64,000 bases of DNA from Bacillota bacterium (GCA_023459495.1 JAEWTL010000093.1:16889-80888); one strand, 5' to 3'; counted from the first letter of the stretch, positions 32,916-43,723 are shown. Made by a program: numbers and translations. The notes: generated by a model not told the origin, from the letters alone.

Positions 32916-33440
32916 TTACACGAGCTCCAGAATAACGACTTCCGAAGCGTCGCCGCGGCGCGGCCCCTTCTTGATAATGCGGGTGTAGCCGCCGCCCGTG
33001 CCCATATCCTGTGCGCGCTTGGAATACTTCGGACCGTACTCGCGGAACATCTTTTCCACGAGCGGATGCGTAACCTCAGCCGCACGCCGGGTATAGTCGT
33101 ATTTGCTCTCGCCGTCGTTACGCGGCTCGGGCACGTTGTAGACATACTGCATGATGCGACGACGCGCAGCCAGCTTGGAAGGTGAGTCGTTGACGACTTC
33201 CCTCTTGACAGTCTCCTTGTTGCCCTTGGTATCGAACTCCACAACCTTCTTGGTGACCTTTTGTGTGTTCTCGTATTCTCTCACGGCCAGCGTGATGAGC
33301 TTCTCCGCGATGCGTCTTGTTTCCTTGGCGCGCGCGAGCGTCGTCTCAATCCTGCCGTACCACAAGAGGTTCGTCACGAGATTGCGCAGCGCGGCTCTTC
33401 TCTGGTCCTGCTGCATGTTCAGCTTTCTGTTGACAGCCAT
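32916..33440 (-). CDS. rplQ: 50S ribosomal protein L17
   Basis: 174-aa L17 starting MAVNRKLNMQQDQRRAALR with a GGGGAGG site. It is longer than the common 120 aa because of an insert in the middle (about 60-85, KKVVEFDTKGNKETVKREVV) and a longer tail, as seen in some Firmicutes. It lies near the polypeptide exit of the ribosome. Last ribosomal gene of the super-operon, after rpoA. Confidence 0.95.
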   Translation of the reverse strand: MAVNRKLNMQQDQRRAALRNLVTNLLWYGRIETTLARAKETRRIAEKLITLAVREYENTQKVTKKVVEFDTKGNKETVKREVVNDSPSKLAARRRIMQYVYNVPEPRNDGESKYDYTRRAAEVTHPLVEKMFREYGPKYSKRAQDMGTGGGYTRIIKKGPRRGDASEVVILELV

Positions 33441-33484
33441 GTTTCCTCCCCGGCGTGCGCGCCGCACGCCTTACGCATGTATTG

Positions 33485-34429
33485 TTAGTCGTCCATCCGA
33501 AGCGAAAGCCCGAGTGCCGCGAGCTTCTGCTCGACCTCCTCAAGCGACTTGCGCCCAAGGTTGCGGACCTTCATCATTTCTTCTTCGTTGCGCTTGATGA
33601 GCTCTTCCACAGTGTTGATTCCCGCACGCTTCAAGCAGTTGTACGAACGGACGGAAAGATCCAGTTCCTCGATGGTAATCTCGAGCACCTTTTCCTTCTT
33701 ATCCTCTTCCGGCTCCACCATGATCTCTACGTTCTGCACATGCTCGGTAAGCCCGACAAACTGTGCAAGATGTTCGTTGATGATCTTGGCTGCCAGCGAC
33801 ACCGCTTCGTCCGGAGCGATCGTCCCGTTCGTCCAAAGCTCTATGCTGAGCTTGTCGTAGTCGGTGATCTGTCCGACACGCGTATTTTCCACCGTGAAGT
33901 TGACCTTGCGGACCGGCGTAAAGAGCGAATCCACCGGGATGATACCGATGGGCATATCCGCTTCCTTGTTGCGGTCGGCCAGCACATAGCCGCGCCCCTT
34001 CTCAATGGTGATCTCCATGTACACATGAGCGTTCTTCTCGAGCGTCAGGATATGAAGATCGGGGTTCAAAATTTCGATATCAGCGTCCTCAGAGATGTCG
34101 CTTGCGCGTACATCCTTGGGACCCTGGGCATCGATGACCACCGTACGGGGCTCGTCGCAGTACATCTTGACTGCGAGACCCTTCAGGTTCAGGACGATTT
34201 CCACCACGTCCTCGCTTACGCCATCGATGGTGGAGAACTCATGCAGCACGCTGTCGATGCGGACCCGCGTGACCGCAGCACCCGGCAGGCACGACAGCAG
34301 CACCCGCCGCAGCGAGTTGCCGAGCGTGGAGCCAAAGCCCCGCTCCAACGGTTCCATCACGAACTTGGCGTACATTCCGTCCTCAGACTGTGCAGCACAC
34401 TGTATATTCGGCTTTTCAATCTCTAACAT
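33485..34429 (-). CDS. rpoA: RNA polymerase alpha subunit
   Basis: 314 aa. The N-terminal assembly domain has the family segment [19 protein letters not shown] linker and the C-terminal domain follow ([22 protein letters not shown] and [15 protein letters not shown]), which contacts UP elements and activators. Start at 34429 (MLEIEKP) with AGGAGGG upstream. In the conserved rpsD-rpoA-rplQ order. Confidence 0.97.
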   Translation of the reverse strand: MLEIEKPNIQCAAQSEDGMYAKFVMEPLERGFGSTLGNSLRRVLLSCLPGAAVTRVRIDSVLHEFSTIDGVSEDVVEIVLNLKGLAVKMYCDEPRTVVIDAQGPKDVRASDISEDADIEILNPDLHILTLEKNAHVYMEITIEKGRGYVLADRNKEADMPIGIIPVDSLFTPVRKVNFTVENTRVGQITDYDKLSIELWTNGTIAPDEAVSLAAKIINEHLAQFVGLTEHVQNVEIMVEPEEDKKEKVLEITIEELDLSVRSYNCLKRAGINTVEELIKRNEEEMMKVRNLGRKSLEEVEQKLAALGLSLRMDD

Positions 34430-34483
34430 TGATACAAACCCTCCTGTTTCGAATAAGTTGTTTGAGGGCAACCGCTTTTATCG

Positions 34484-35107
34484 TTACTTCGAGTAAAGCT
34501 CGACGATCAGGTGCTCTTCGATGGTCAGGTCGATATCCTCTCTCGCCGGGGCCGCAACGACCCTGCCTGTCAAATTCGCGTTGTCCATGCTCAGCCAGCC
34601 CGGCACCGGACGCGCTTCGCCCTCACGGATTTCCTTAAAGCGCTCGGTATCAGCCGACTTTTTCTTTACGCTGATTTCATCGCCTACTTGCGTAATGTAG
34701 GAAGCGATGTCTACTTTATTGCCGTTGACCAGAATGTGGCCGTGCAGCACGGTCTGGCGCGCCTGCGCACGGGATTCCGCAAGACCCAGACGGTACACAA
34801 CGTTATCCAGACGCGATTCCAAAAGGCGCAGCAGGTTTTCACCCGTCTTACCTTTCATACGCTCGGCAATCGTATAATATTTCTCAAACTGGGATTCCAT
34901 CATGCCGTAAGCCCGCTTAACCTTCTGTTTCTCGCGGAGCTGTACGCCGTATTCGGAAACCTTTTTACGGCTCTTGGTCTGCATGCCGGGCGCTACCGGG
35001 CGCTTCGTGAACGAGCACTTGCCGGAATAGCACCGGTCTCCCTTCAGGAAGAGCTTGCAGCCTTCCCTGCGGCAAAGACGGCATACGGAATCGGTATATC
35101 TCGCCAT
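34484..35107 (-). CDS. rpsD: 30S ribosomal protein S4, zinc-binding form
   Basis: 207-aa S4 with the N-terminal Cys4 zinc site (C9, C12, C26, C31) and the S4 RNA-binding domain ([15 protein letters not shown], then [18 protein letters not shown]). Primary 16S rRNA assembly protein. Unlike Bacillus, where rpsD is elsewhere, it sits here between rpsK and rpoA. Confidence 0.97.
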   Translation of the reverse strand: MARYTDSVCRLCRREGCKLFLKGDRCYSGKCSFTKRPVAPGMQTKSRKKVSEYGVQLREKQKVKRAYGMMESQFEKYYTIAERMKGKTGENLLRLLESRLDNVVYRLGLAESRAQARQTVLHGHILVNGNKVDIASYITQVGDEISVKKKSADTERFKEIREGEARPVPGWLSMDNANLTGRVVAAPAREDIDLTIEEHLIVELYSK

Positions 35108-35122
35108 TTTTCAAATTCCTCC

Positions 35123-35515
35123 TTACACTCTCCGGCGTTTGGGCGGGCGGCATCCGTTGTGCGGGATGGGCGTCACGTCCTTGATGAGGCTGACTTCCAG
35201 CCCCGCGGTCTGCAGCGCGCGGATAGCTGCTTCACGGCCGGAACCCGGCCCTTTCACAAACACGTCCACGTACTTGAGCCCGTGCTCCATCGCGGCGCTC
35301 GCGGCCTTTTCAGCCGCAACCTGCGCTGCAAACGGCGTGCTCTTCTTGGAACCGCGGAATCCCATGCCGCCGGCGCTCGCCCAGGAAAGGGCGTTGCCTG
35401 CTACATCCGTCATCGTCACGAGCGTGTTGTTGAAGGAAGCCTGGATATGCGCCTGACCACGCTCGATGTTCTTCTTTTCTCTGCGCTTCTTGGAAGCTGG
35501 TTTTGGTTTGGCCAT
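35123..35515 (-). CDS. rpsK: 30S ribosomal protein S11
   Basis: 130 aa with the typical [18 protein letters not shown] start of the fold and [10 protein letters not shown] end. Part of the platform near the mRNA exit. Twelve bases after rpsM. Confidence 0.97.
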   Translation of the reverse strand: MAKPKPASKKRREKKNIERGQAHIQASFNNTLVTMTDVAGNALSWASAGGMGFRGSKKSTPFAAQVAAEKAASAAMEHGLKYVDVFVKGPGSGREAAIRALQTAGLEVSLIKDVTPIPHNGCRPPKRRRV

Positions 35516-35526
35516 TCGCTACTTCC

Positions 35527-35895
35527 TCACTTTCTCTTGGCGCCCGCGGTGCGTTTGGGTCCTTTGCGGGTACGCGCGTTCTGCTTTGTGCTCTGTCCCC
35601 TCACCGGCAGGCCTTTGCGGTGACGGACGCCACGATAGCAGCCGATCTCAACGAGGCGTTTGATGTCCATCGTCGTGTCGCGGCGCAGGTCGCCTTCCAC
35701 CTTCAGGTTCTTGTCGATATATTCCCTGAGCTTGCCGACTTCCGACTCGGTCAGGTCTTTGACACGCGTGTCGGGGTTGATGCCGGTAGTTTCCAGTATC
35801 TGCTGGGAGGTCTTCAGCCCGATGCCGTAAATGTACGTCAGACCGATCTCCACCCTCTTTTCCTTTGGCAGGTCTATACCAGATATACGTGCCAC
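35527..35895 (-). CDS. rpsM: 30S ribosomal protein S13
   Basis: 122 aa, [26 protein letters not shown]. The start is GTG at 35895, eight bases from GGAGG; a GTG further upstream overlaps that site and is unlikely. Contacts the head and the P-site tRNA. Confidence 0.96.
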   Translation of the reverse strand: MARISGIDLPKEKRVEIGLTYIYGIGLKTSQQILETTGINPDTRVKDLTESEVGKLREYIDKNLKVEGDLRRDTTMDIKRLVEIGCYRGVRHRKGLPVRGQSTKQNARTRKGPKRTAGAKRK

Positions 35896-36055
35896 TTGTT
35901 TTACCTCCACATAGTGTTTATCTTAGAAGCCATACGGATCGGGAACCCGCCGGGCCACAGCCTTTTCAGTATGCCCCGGCGTGCTGTGACTCATACACGC
36001 AAAGACATTGTGAACGCTGCTCCTCGCTCTTCCCGCAGCCGCTCCGTATAAACAT

Positions 36056-36169
36056 TCAGCCCTGTGTTTGTTTGTGCTTCGGGTTCTTGCAGATCACCAT
36101 GACCTTGCCGTTGCGCTTGATGACCTTGCACTTCTCACATATCGGTTTCACCGATGGTCTGACTTTCAT
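36056..36169 (-). CDS. rpmJ: 50S ribosomal protein L36, zinc-binding form
   Basis: 37 aa, [19 protein letters not shown], with zinc ligands C11, C14, C27 and H32. Too short for many gene finders. It lies between infA and rpsM, the conserved position. A GGAGG-like site precedes the ATG at 36169. Confidence 0.97.
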   Translation of the reverse strand: MKVRPSVKPICEKCKVIKRNGKVMVICKNPKHKQTQG

Positions 36170-36182
36170 GGCTGTTCCTCCT

Positions 36183-36404
36183 TCAGTTCTTGCCGCGCCA
36201 CGTGATGCGACCGCGTTTTAAGTCGTACGGCGAGATCTCCACCGTCACCTTGTCACCGGGCAATATACGGATATAATGCATGCGCAGTTTGCCCGATATA
36301 TGCGCGAGCACCTTGTGGCCGTTTTCCAGTTCGACCTCGAAGACAGCGTTCGGGAATGCCTCCGTCACTTTGCCCTCCATTTCGATCACGTCGCTTTTTG
36401 ACAA
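36183..36404 (-). CDS. infA: Translation initiation factor IF-1
   Basis: 73-aa S1/OB-fold protein that binds the ribosomal A site during initiation ([20 protein letters not shown], then [13 protein letters not shown]). The start is TTG at 36404 with GGGGGA upstream, overlapping the end of the KOW gene by 19 bases. Confidence 0.96.
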   Translation of the reverse strand: MSKSDVIEMEGKVTEAFPNAVFEVELENGHKVLAHISGKLRMHYIRILPGDKVTVEISPYDLKRGRITWRGKN

Positions 36405-36709
36405 GTCGCTTCCCCCTTCTGCGCGTCGCTTTCACCGATACTTGCCCTGATGGCGCTTCGGATCTCCGCATCGAAGACCCGGGCTCCTTCCTTCAGCTTG
36501 CCCGCGATGCCGGTCAGCACCTCGGGACACAGCTTTACGTGCTTCAGCTTTTTCTTTTTGGGGCGGTCCTTGCTCCTTAAGTCTCCGTCGACGATGTGGA
36601 CATAATTTTCATCAATGATATCCAGTATGACGAAATACCTTCCCTTGTCTCTTCCGGCAGCCGACTTTACGAGCCGCCCGATCTCAACGGGATATTCCAC
36701 CACGCGCAT
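36386..36709 (-). CDS. KOW-domain RNA-binding protein (L14e-like)
   Basis: 107-aa protein with an N-terminal KOW motif ([21 protein letters not shown]) and a basic [11 protein letters not shown] segment. This small family regularly sits between map and infA in Firmicutes and may bind ribosomal RNA, but its role is unproven. The ATG at 36709 overlaps the map stop (TGATG); a GTG two codons on is a possible alternative with better spacing to AAGGAG. Confidence 0.8.
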   Translation of the reverse strand: MRVVEYPVEIGRLVKSAAGRDKGRYFVILDIIDENYVHIVDGDLRSKDRPKKKKLKHVKLCPEVLTGIAGKLKEGARVFDAEIRSAIRASIGESDAQKGEATCQKAT

Positions 36710-37464
36710 CACTCCTTACAGACCCGGGTCAGTATCTCCGGACCGTTCTCTGTCAGCGCCACCGTGTGCTCATAATGAGCGGACAGGCTGCCGTCGCGCG
36801 TACATACCGTCCAGCCATTCGCCAACGTCTTGGTTTCCTTGGCGCCGTAGTTGATCATTGGTTCGATCGCCAGCACCATGCCCACTTCCAGCCTCGGCCC
36901 CTTCATGAAGCTCACGAAGTTGGGAACGTTGGGATCCTCGTGCATCTCCTGGCCGATACCGTGGCCCACCAGCTCGCGTACCACCGAGAACCCGGCGCTT
37001 TCCGCTGCCTTCTGGACCGCCTCGGAGATGACCCACAGCCGTTTTCCCGCCTCGAAGGCGTTCATGCCGGCATAGAACGAACGTTCCGTCACCTCAATCA
37101 GCCGTTTGGCTTCAGCCGATATCGCGCCGACCGCGAAGGTCTTGGAGCTGTCGCCATGGTAGCCTTTGTACTTGGCCCCCAGGTCGATGCTCACGATATC
37201 GCCTTCCTTGAGCACCCGGTCATCCGGAATGCCATGCACGACTTCGTCGTTTATCGAAGCGCATATCGAGGCCGGATACCCGTGGTATCCGAGAAACGAA
37301 GGAGACGCTCCACGTTTTTCAATGTGCCGCCGTGCAATGGCGTCGAGTTCCCTCGTCGTCACGCCCGGACGGACTGCCTCACCTGCGAGGATCAGCGTTT
37401 CCGCGGTGATTTCTCCCGCGGCCCGCATAAATTCAATCTCGCGGGCGGACTTGATGATGATCAT
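36709..37464 (-). CDS. map: Methionine aminopeptidase type I
   Basis: Removes the initiator Met from nascent proteins, 251 aa. The metal ligands lie in SIDLGAKYKGYHGDSSKTF (two Asp), GHGIGQEMHEDP (His) and MVLAIEPM (Glu). No N-terminal extension. Overlaps adk by four bases upstream and the KOW gene by one base downstream. Confidence 0.96.
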   Translation of the reverse strand: MIIIKSAREIEFMRAAGEITAETLILAGEAVRPGVTTRELDAIARRHIEKRGASPSFLGYHGYPASICASINDEVVHGIPDDRVLKEGDIVSIDLGAKYKGYHGDSSKTFAVGAISAEAKRLIEVTERSFYAGMNAFEAGKRLWVISEAVQKAAESAGFSVVRELVGHGIGQEMHEDPNVPNFVSFMKGPRLEVGMVLAIEPMINYGAKETKTLANGWTVCTRDGSLSAHYEHTVALTENGPEILTRVCKE

Positions 37465-38084
37465 CGTCTCAGTACCGCCAGGATTGCTTCGGTGATATCG
37501 TCGATTCCGCCGGAACCCACGATGTCGAACAATATTCCCTTAGCGGTGTAGTAATCGATCAGCGGCCGGGTTTTCTCCTTGTATACCGCAAGGCGCTGGC
37601 GCACGACTTCCTCGGTATCGTCGTCACGCACATACAGCGCGCCTCCGCACTTGGGGCAGACCTTCACGTTTTCCAGCATGGACTCGTGATAGGTCGCACC
37701 GCAGTCCCGGCACACGCGCCGTCCGCAGATCCGGTGGATCAGCTTGCTGTCCGGCACGTAGATGTTGATTACCGCGTCCAATGACGCAATCTTCTCCAGC
37801 GCGGCTGCCTGCTCCTTCGTGCGCGGAAAGCCGTCCAGTATAAAGCCTTCCGTCGCATCGGGCGCATTCACGCGCTCCTTAACCATCGCAATGATGACAT
37901 CGTCCGGAACCAGGTCGCCCGCATCAATGTATGCTTTGGCTTTTTTGCCTAACTCCGTACCGTTTTTGATCTCTTCACGCAGCATATCCCCGGTGGAGAT
38001 ATGCGGAATATTAAGCTTTGTGGAGATCCTTACCGCCTGCGTGCCCTTGCCTGCACCCGGCGGTCCTACGAACATTAGCTTCAT
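37461..38084 (-). CDS. adk: Adenylate kinase with zinc-binding lid
   Basis: Interconverts ATP plus AMP and two ADP, 207 aa. P-loop GPPGAGKGT (7-15), NMP-binding IPHISTGDMLR, DGFPRTKEQ. The lid has two Cys pairs (CRDC and CPKC) for a structural zinc, as in Gram-positive adenylate kinases. Start at 38084, five bases from AGGAGG; the GTG two codons upstream overlaps that site. Confidence 0.96.
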   Translation of the reverse strand: MKLMFVGPPGAGKGTQAVRISTKLNIPHISTGDMLREEIKNGTELGKKAKAYIDAGDLVPDDVIIAMVKERVNAPDATEGFILDGFPRTKEQAAALEKIASLDAVINIYVPDSKLIHRICGRRVCRDCGATYHESMLENVKVCPKCGGALYVRDDDTEEVVRQRLAVYKEKTRPLIDYYTAKGILFDIVGSGGIDDITEAILAVLRR

Positions 38085-38093
38085 GCTCACCTC

Positions 38094-39347
38094 CTATTTC
38101 AGGAAGCCCTTGTAGTGACGCATCATCAGGTGCGTCTCCAGCTGTTTGGTCGTCTCCAATGCCACGCTGACCATGATCAGCAGGCTTGTTGCGCCAAACC
38201 CAAGGTTGTATTTCAGTACTGCTGCCAGCGCCGTCGGCACCGTCGCAACCAGTGCGAGGAAGACCGCGCCAAACAGCGTCACGCGCAACAATATCTTCTG
38301 CAGATAATCCGACGTTGGCTTGCCCGCGCGGATGCCCGGGATAAACCCGCCGTTCTGCTGGATATTCTTCGCCACGTCAGGCGTATTGAACGTCACCTGC
38401 GAGTAGAAGAATGTGAAGAAGAAGATCAGTAGCGCGTAGATTATCAGATAAAGTGGTTGCTGCGTGCCCATCACATTGTTATATTTCGTTGCCGAATCAC
38501 CTCCAATAAACGAGAGGATCATCGTCGGGAACTGCAGCAGCGTGATTGCAAAGATCAGCGGCAGCACGCCGGACTGGTTGATCTTCATCGGGATATGCGT
38601 GGACTGTCCGCCGTAGATCTTGCGGCCGACCACGCGCTTGGCATACTGCACCGGGATGCGGCGCTCAGACATGTCGATGAACGTAATACCCGTCACAACG
38701 AGTACGATGAACACCACGATGAGGCCGGCCATCCAGATTGCCGTCTTGTTCAGGACCATCTCCTGTATCGCATTGGGGATACGCGAGATGATGCTGATGA
38801 AGATCAGCAGCGAAATACCGTTGCCCACGCCGTTCTCCGTAATGCGCTCGCCGATCCATATGATCAGCGCCGTGCCGGCTGTCAGGCAGAGCACAACGGT
38901 GATATAGTTCAGGATCATGGGTGCGCCCGTCTGCAGCATCGCGTCGTCACCCAGCAGGATCAGCGTGCTGATGGCCTGAATGAGACCCAGCGCCACACCG
39001 ACGTACCGCGTGATGGAAGCAATCTTCTTGCGGCCTTCAGGGCCTTCCTTCTGCATCCTCTCCAGGGCCGGTATGGCCATGGTTAAAAGCTGCATGATGA
39101 TCTGGCCTGTGATGTACGGCGTGATTCCCAAAGCAAACAGCGTCGCGTTGGAAAGCGCACCACCGGAGAACAGATCATAGAACTGTCCCAGCTGGTTGCT
39201 CGCCAGCGCGTCGGAGATAAAGTTTGCGTTTACGCCCGGAACAGGGATATGCGCGCCCAACCTGTAGATCAGGAACATCAGGAGCGTATAAAGCATCTTC
39301 TTACGGAGTTCCGGGACCTTCCATGCGTTGCGCAGCGTCGTAAACAT
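38094..39347 (-). CDS. secY: Protein translocase subunit SecY
   Basis: 417-aa channel subunit of the Sec translocon with ten membrane helices. The plug region (FYDLFSGGALSNATLFALGI) and the C-terminal cytosolic loops are in place. Start overlaps the rplO stop by one base (TAATG). Confidence 0.97.
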   Translation of the reverse strand: MFTTLRNAWKVPELRKKMLYTLLMFLIYRLGAHIPVPGVNANFISDALASNQLGQFYDLFSGGALSNATLFALGITPYITGQIIMQLLTMAIPALERMQKEGPEGRKKIASITRYVGVALGLIQAISTLILLGDDAMLQTGAPMILNYITVVLCLTAGTALIIWIGERITENGVGNGISLLIFISIISRIPNAIQEMVLNKTAIWMAGLIVVFIVLVVTGITFIDMSERRIPVQYAKRVVGRKIYGGQSTHIPMKINQSGVLPLIFAITLLQFPTMILSFIGGDSATKYNNVMGTQQPLYLIIYALLIFFFTFFYSQVTFNTPDVAKNIQQNGGFIPGIRAGKPTSDYLQKILLRVTLFGAVFLALVATVPTALAAVLKYNLGFGATSLLIMVSVALETTKQLETHLMMRHYKGFLK

Positions 39348-39790
39348 TATTCAATCACCTCAGCCGTTCCGCCGGCAGCCGCGATTTTTTCCGCAGCCGT
39401 CTTCGTGAACTTAGTCGCTTTAACGGTGAGCTTCTTGGTGATCTCGCCGTTGCCGAGGACCTTAAGGCCATCGAGCGGCTTACGGATGATCCTGCTTTCC
39501 AGCAGCATTTCCATCGTCACCTCGGTACCGTTTTCGAAACGGTCCAGATCGCTCACATTGACGATTGCATATTCCTTACCAAAAATATTGGTGAAACCTC
39601 TCTTGGGCAGCCTGCGGGAAAGCGGCATCTGACCGCCTTCAAACCCCGGACGGACACCGCCGCCGCTGCGGGCTTTCTGGCCCTTATGACCGCGTGCAGA
39701 CGTCTTGCCCAGACCCGAACCGACGCCGCGGCCCACGCGCTTGGGAGAAGTCTTTGCACCCGGAGCCGGTTTTAACTCATTCAACTTCAC
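39347..39790 (-). CDS. rplO: 50S ribosomal protein L15
   Basis: 147 aa, [22 protein letters not shown] followed by the Gly-rich [20 protein letters not shown]. Late assembly protein of the large subunit. Precedes secY. Confidence 0.97.
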   Translation of the reverse strand: MKLNELKPAPGAKTSPKRVGRGVGSGLGKTSARGHKGQKARSGGGVRPGFEGGQMPLSRRLPKRGFTNIFGKEYAIVNVSDLDRFENGTEVTMEMLLESRIIRKPLDGLKVLGNGEITKKLTVKATKFTKTAAEKIAAAGGTAEVIE

Positions 39791-39803
39791 GGCATGCCCC
39801 TCC

Positions 39804-39980
39804 TTATTCCTGCACCTTAACGAGGTGTGATACCTTATTGATCATCCCCCGGATCGGTGCGGTGTCTTCCTGCTCTACGATGCTGCCGATCTTGCCAAGA
39901 CCCAGCGCCTTTACAGTGGCTTTCTGGCTTTTCTCATAGCCGATCGGGCTTTTCACGAGCTGAATTTTGATTTTTGCCAT
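39804..39980 (-). CDS. rpmD: 50S ribosomal protein L30
   Basis: 58 aa, [20 protein letters not shown], ending [15 protein letters not shown]. The short L30 is easily missed but sits in its conserved place between rpsE and rplO. AGGAGG-like site before the ATG at 39980. Confidence 0.96.
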   Translation of the reverse strand: MAKIKIQLVKSPIGYEKSQKATVKALGLGKIGSIVEQEDTAPIRGMINKVSHLVKVQE

Positions 39981-39990
39981 TGGTGGCCTC

Positions 39991-40563
39991 CTACCTTAAC
40001 TGCTCGACGCTGATGCCGCGCGCCTTCGCGTAGTCTTCTGCGGTTCTCAGTGCCCGAAGCCCTTCAATCGTGGCCTTCACGCAGTTGGCCGGCGTGTTGG
40101 AGCCCTGGGACTTCGTTTTGATGTCCTTGACGCCCGCGAGCTCTAAAACCGCTCTTGCCGGGCCGCCGGCGATCACGCCGGTACCTTCGATAGCGGGAAG
40201 CAGCAGCACGCGACCGCGTCCGAATATGCCGATGACCTCGTGCGGAATCGTGGTACCCACGAGCGGCACGGTGATCATGTCGCGCTTAGCCTTCTGAACA
40301 GCCTTGGATATCGCGTCGGGAATTTCCGCCGCTTTGCCAATGCCTGCCCCGACACGGCCTTTTTCATCGCCTACCACGACCAGAGCCGTGAAGCGGAAGT
40401 TACGTCCGCCCTTAACGACCTTGGCTACGCGATTGACGTAAACCAGCTTTTCCTTAAATTCTTTTTCTTCTTCCTGACGGAAGTTCTTCCTGCCACCGCG
40501 CGGGCCGCCCTTCCGGTCGCCGTCCTTGCGCTCGCCTCTGGGAAATGAATCGTTCTTCTGCAC
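39991..40563 (-). CDS. rpsE: 30S ribosomal protein S5
   Basis: 190 aa. The start is GTG at 40563, eight bases after AAGGAGG. A charged N-terminal extension of about 30 residues precedes the double-stranded RNA-binding fold ([20 protein letters not shown]). Involved in decoding accuracy. Confidence 0.96.
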   Translation of the reverse strand: MQKNDSFPRGERKDGDRKGGPRGGRKNFRQEEEKEFKEKLVYVNRVAKVVKGGRNFRFTALVVVGDEKGRVGAGIGKAAEIPDAISKAVQKAKRDMITVPLVGTTIPHEVIGIFGRGRVLLLPAIEGTGVIAGGPARAVLELAGVKDIKTKSQGSNTPANCVKATIEGLRALRTAEDYAKARGISVEQLR

Positions 40564-40578
40564 CAGACAAACCTCCTT

Positions 40579-40947
40579 CTAAAACTTGAGCCCGGCTTCT
40601 CTGGCGCCGTCGGCTAACTTCTGCACGCGTCCGGTATAGAGGTACCCGCCGCGGTCGAAAACTACCTGCTCAATGCCCTTGGCCAATGCCTGCCGCGCGA
40701 CTTCCATGCCGACCATCTTCGCAGCTTCAGACTTGGTCTTGCTCTGCACTTCCGCCTTGAGCGCGCCCGAAAGCGTGGATGCGGAAACCAGCGTCATGCC
40801 CGCGACATCGTCGATGATCTGGGCGTAGATGTGGTTCGTGCTGCGGAATACGTTAAGCCTCGGCCGCTGCGCTGTACCGGATACACGGTTGCGCACACGG
40901 ATGTGGCGTCCTTTGCGTATTGTGTTTTTATCTTCCTTCGTGATCAA
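40579..40947 (-). CDS. rplR: 50S ribosomal protein L18
   Basis: 122 aa, binds 5S r[23 protein letters not shown] and the ending [26 protein letters not shown]. The likely start is TTG at 40947, six bases from GAGGTGG. Confidence 0.95.
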   Translation of the reverse strand: MITKEDKNTIRKGRHIRVRNRVSGTAQRPRLNVFRSTNHIYAQIIDDVAGMTLVSASTLSGALKAEVQSKTKSEAAKMVGMEVARQALAKGIEQVVFDRGGYLYTGRVQKLADGAREAGLKF

Positions 40948-40959
40948 TTCAAGCCACCT

Positions 40960-41502
40960 CTATTTCATTCCGGCCTTGCCGACCTTGAGCGAAATCTGCT
41001 CGCCCGCATACCGTATGCCCTTGCCCTTGTAGGGTTCCGGCGGACGGATGCTGCGGATATCTGCCGCAACCTGGCCAACGACCTGCTTCGATGTACCAGA
41101 CACCTTGATGACGTTGGTGCCTTCCACGTCGAGCTTGATGCCGTTTTCTTCCGGCACCTCTACCGGATGCGAGTAGCCCACGCTCAGCACGATCTTGCTG
41201 CCGCTCTTCTGCACCCTGTAGCCCACGCCCACGACCTCAAGCGTTTTGGTAAAGCCCTGGGTAAGACCCGTGACCATGTTGGCGATAAGCGCCCGCGAAA
41301 GGCCGTGATACGCGCGCTCTTCCTTATCTTCCGATGCGCGCTTAACAACCACCGCGTCGTCCTCTATAGCGACTTCGATGGAAGCGGGGATGCGCTCGGT
41401 GAGCTCACCTTTATTGCTTTTTACCCGTACCACGTTACCCGCTTCGACCGTGACCGTCACGCCCGCCGGGATGGGTATGGGCTTTTTCCCGATTCTCGAC
41501 AT
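40960..41502 (-). CDS. rplF: 50S ribosomal protein L6
   Basis: 180 aa, MSRIGKKPIPIPAGVTV, with two duplicated L6 folds and the C-terminal PPEPYKGKGIRYAGE. Start at 41502 with GGAGGAG upstream. Confidence 0.97.
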   Translation of the reverse strand: MSRIGKKPIPIPAGVTVTVEAGNVVRVKSNKGELTERIPASIEVAIEDDAVVVKRASEDKEERAYHGLSRALIANMVTGLTQGFTKTLEVVGVGYRVQKSGSKIVLSVGYSHPVEVPEENGIKLDVEGTNVIKVSGTSKQVVGQVAADIRSIRPPEPYKGKGIRYAGEQISLKVGKAGMK

Positions 41503-41528
41503 GTTACTCTCCTCCGCAAACGCGTATT

Positions 41529-41927
41529 CTACCACACATAGGCGATGACTTCGCCGCCTACGCCCTGCTCGCGCGCTTCCTTGTCCGTCATGATTCCCCT
41601 GGACGTGGAAATGATCGCGATACCAAGGCCGCCTAAAACCTTGGGTACTTCATCCTTGCCGGCGTACACCCTCAGGCCCGGTTTGCTGATCTTCTTCAGA
41701 CCGGTGATGATGGACTCGTTCTTTCCGCCGTATTTCAAGGTGATGCGGATGATGCCCTGCGGGCCTTCATCCTTGCTTTCGTACCCTTTGATATAGCCTT
41801 CTTTGAGAAGTATCCCGGCAATGGCCTTCTTCGTTCTTGAAGCCGGCATGTCGATTACTTCGTGCTTTGCTCCCAGCGCATTGCGAATACGGGTCAGCAT
41901 ATCCGCTACGGGATCCGTTACAGGCAT
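41529..41927 (-). CDS. rpsH: 30S ribosomal protein S8
   Basis: 132 aa, [21 protein letters not shown], ending with the typical [20 protein letters not shown]. Central 16S rRNA binder; in E. coli it also represses its own operon. Confidence 0.97.
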   Translation of the reverse strand: MPVTDPVADMLTRIRNALGAKHEVIDMPASRTKKAIAGILLKEGYIKGYESKDEGPQGIIRITLKYGGKNESIITGLKKISKPGLRVYAGKDEVPKVLGGLGIAIISTSRGIMTDKEAREQGVGGEVIAYVW

Positions 41928-41960
41928 CTGAATTACCTCCTTAAATAATCGAACAAAGCC

Positions 41961-42146
41961 TTACCAGCTCGCTTTTCTCACACCGGGGATTTCGCCCTTA
42001 TAAGCGAGTTCCCGGAAGCAGATGCGGCAGATGCCGTACTTGCGCAGTACCGCATGCGGCCGGCCGCAGATGCTACACCGCGTATAGTTGCGCGTAGAGA
42101 ACTTGGAACCTCTCTGCTGCTTGTTGATCATCGATTTTTTCGCCAC
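41961..42146 (-). CDS. rpsZ: 30S ribosomal protein S14, type Z (zinc)
   Basis: 61 aa, the short zinc-binding S14 with two CxxC pairs (CSICGR and CRICFR). This form is replaced under zinc limitation in some Firmicutes. Confidence 0.96.
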   Translation of the reverse strand: MAKKSMINKQQRGSKFSTRNYTRCSICGRPHAVLRKYGICRICFRELAYKGEIPGVRKASW

Positions 42147-42162
42147 TTTGCTTTCCTCCAGT

Positions 42163-42702
42163 CTAACGCTTGAAAGGCATGCCGAGCAATGTCAGCAGCT
42201 CTCTGGCTTCCTCGTCGGTGTTCGCCGTCGTTACGAATATAATATCCATACCGCGGATCTTATCCACGTTGTCGTACACGATCTCCGGGAATACGAGCTG
42301 CTCCTTGATACCCATCGCAAAGTTGCCACGACCATCAAACGAAGTCGCCGACACGCCGCGAAAGTCTCTCACGCGCGGCAACGCGATGCTCATTAAACGA
42401 TCGGCAAACTCATACATGCGGGTACCGCGCAGCGTTACCTTGGCACCAACCTTCATGCCCTCGCGCACCTTGAAGTTCGCGACGCTCTTTTTGGCCTTGG
42501 TCACGATGGGGCGCTGGCCCGAAATGGTCGCCAGATCCGCTACCGCCGCGTCGAGGCTCTTGGGGTTATCCTTCGTGTCGCCGAGGCCCATGTTGATCAC
42601 GATCTTCTCGAGCTTGGGCACCTGCATCACGTTCTTGTATCCGAACTTCTTCATGAGCGCGGGCATCGTTTCGCTCACGTACATATCCTTCATTCTCGGC
42701 AT
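42163..42702 (-). CDS. rplE: 50S ribosomal protein L5
   Basis: 179 aa, [20 protein letters not shown], with the 5S rRNA-binding [13 protein letters not shown] motif. Start at 42702, eight bases from GGGAGG. Confidence 0.97.
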   Translation of the reverse strand: MPRMKDMYVSETMPALMKKFGYKNVMQVPKLEKIVINMGLGDTKDNPKSLDAAVADLATISGQRPIVTKAKKSVANFKVREGMKVGAKVTLRGTRMYEFADRLMSIALPRVRDFRGVSATSFDGRGNFAMGIKEQLVFPEIVYDNVDKIRGMDIIFVTTANTDEEARELLTLLGMPFKR

Positions 42703-42716
42703 TGCGCTATCCTCCC

Positions 42717-43040
42717 TCACTTGTCAAACGTGTCGCCGCATTTTTTGCAGACGCGCACGCGGGCTCCGCCTTCAAGCACCTTGTATCCAAGGCGCGTGGC
42801 CTTGCCGCACTTTCCGCAGACAAGCATAACTTTGCTGGCGTCAATCGGCGCCTCCTGGTGCACGATGCCGCCCGGCTTGCCCTGTCCCTTTGGCTTCTCG
42901 TGCTTGGTGACGATATTCACCTTCTCGACGACGACCTTACCGGCAGACGGCTCGGCAATGAGAACCTTGCCCTTTTTGCCCTTGTCCTTGCCGGAGATCA
43001 CGACGACTTTATCTTCTTTTTTGATATGCATTCTTCCCAT
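42717..43040 (-). CDS. rplX: 50S ribosomal protein L24
   Basis: 107 aa with the KOW motif [18 protein letters not shown] and a C-terminal CGKCGK...CKKCG pair of cysteine motifs that could bind zinc. Assembly initiator of the large subunit. Confidence 0.96.
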   Translation of the reverse strand: MGRMHIKKEDKVVVISGKDKGKKGKVLIAEPSAGKVVVEKVNIVTKHEKPKGQGKPGGIVHQEAPIDASKVMLVCGKCGKATRLGYKVLEGGARVRVCKKCGDTFDK

Positions 43041-43057
43041 TTTACTCTTCCGCCTTC

Positions 43058-43426
43058 CTACAGCACCTCGGGTGCCAGCGAGATGATCTTCATGTATTCC
43101 TTCTCGCGCAGCTCCCGCGCTACGGGCCCGAATATACGTGTGCCTCTCGGCTGCTTCTGCGTATCAATGATCACGGCTGCATTGTCGTCAAACTTGATGT
43201 AGCTTCCGTCACTGCGCTTCACGCCATAAACGCTACGCACGATAACCGCGCGGACAACATCTTTCTTCTTTACAACCCCACCCGGGGCCGCTGTCTTCAC
43301 CGCCGCGATGATGACGTCGCCGATGTTGGCTGTCACCCTTTTGGAGCCGCCGAGCACCTTGATGCACTGGATCTCCTTGGCGCCCGTATTGTCCGCCACC
43401 TTCAGGCGGGTCTGGGCTTGTATCAT
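43058..43426 (-). CDS. rplN: 50S ribosomal protein L14
   Basis: 122 aa, [20 protein letters not shown]. Start at 43426 with GAGGAGG upstream; an in-frame extension upstream overlaps rpsQ and is not used. Forms an intersubunit bridge. Confidence 0.97.
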   Translation of the reverse strand: MIQAQTRLKVADNTGAKEIQCIKVLGGSKRVTANIGDVIIAAVKTAAPGGVVKKKDVVRAVIVRSVYGVKRSDGSYIKFDDNAAVIIDTQKQPRGTRIFGPVARELREKEYMKIISLAPEVL

Positions 43427-43454
43427 AGCTAACGCCTCCTCAAATTGTTCAAGA

Positions 43455-43712
43455 CTACTTAGCGGCTTCGACAACCTCTACGAGTCTCCATCTTTTGTCC
43501 TTGCTTAAGGGACGAGTCTCGGTGATCATCACCTTGTCGCCCACTTTCGCGACGTTCTCTTCGTCGTGAGCCTTGTATTTTTTGGTCAGCGTGACCGTCT
43601 TACCGTAAAGCGGATGCGTGGACTTACGCACAATGGCGACCACGATCGTCTTATCCATCTTATCGCTGACGACGATACCCACTCTCGATTTGCGAATTCC
43701 TCTCTCTGCCAT
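43455..43712 (-). CDS. rpsQ: 30S ribosomal protein S17
   Basis: 85 aa, [20 protein letters not shown] and [16 protein letters not shown], an OB-fold 16S rRNA binder. Confidence 0.97.
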   Translation of the reverse strand: MAERGIRKSRVGIVVSDKMDKTIVVAIVRKSTHPLYGKTVTLTKKYKAHDEENVAKVGDKVMITETRPLSKDKRWRLVEVVEAAK

Positions 43713-43723
43713 CGCTACTCTCC

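Noticed and set aside
32741..33244. Long N-terminal extension of EcfA1 into rplQ
   Set aside because: It is antifunctional low-complexity translation of rplQ in another frame; the ABC fold and GGGAG ribosome site start at 32740.
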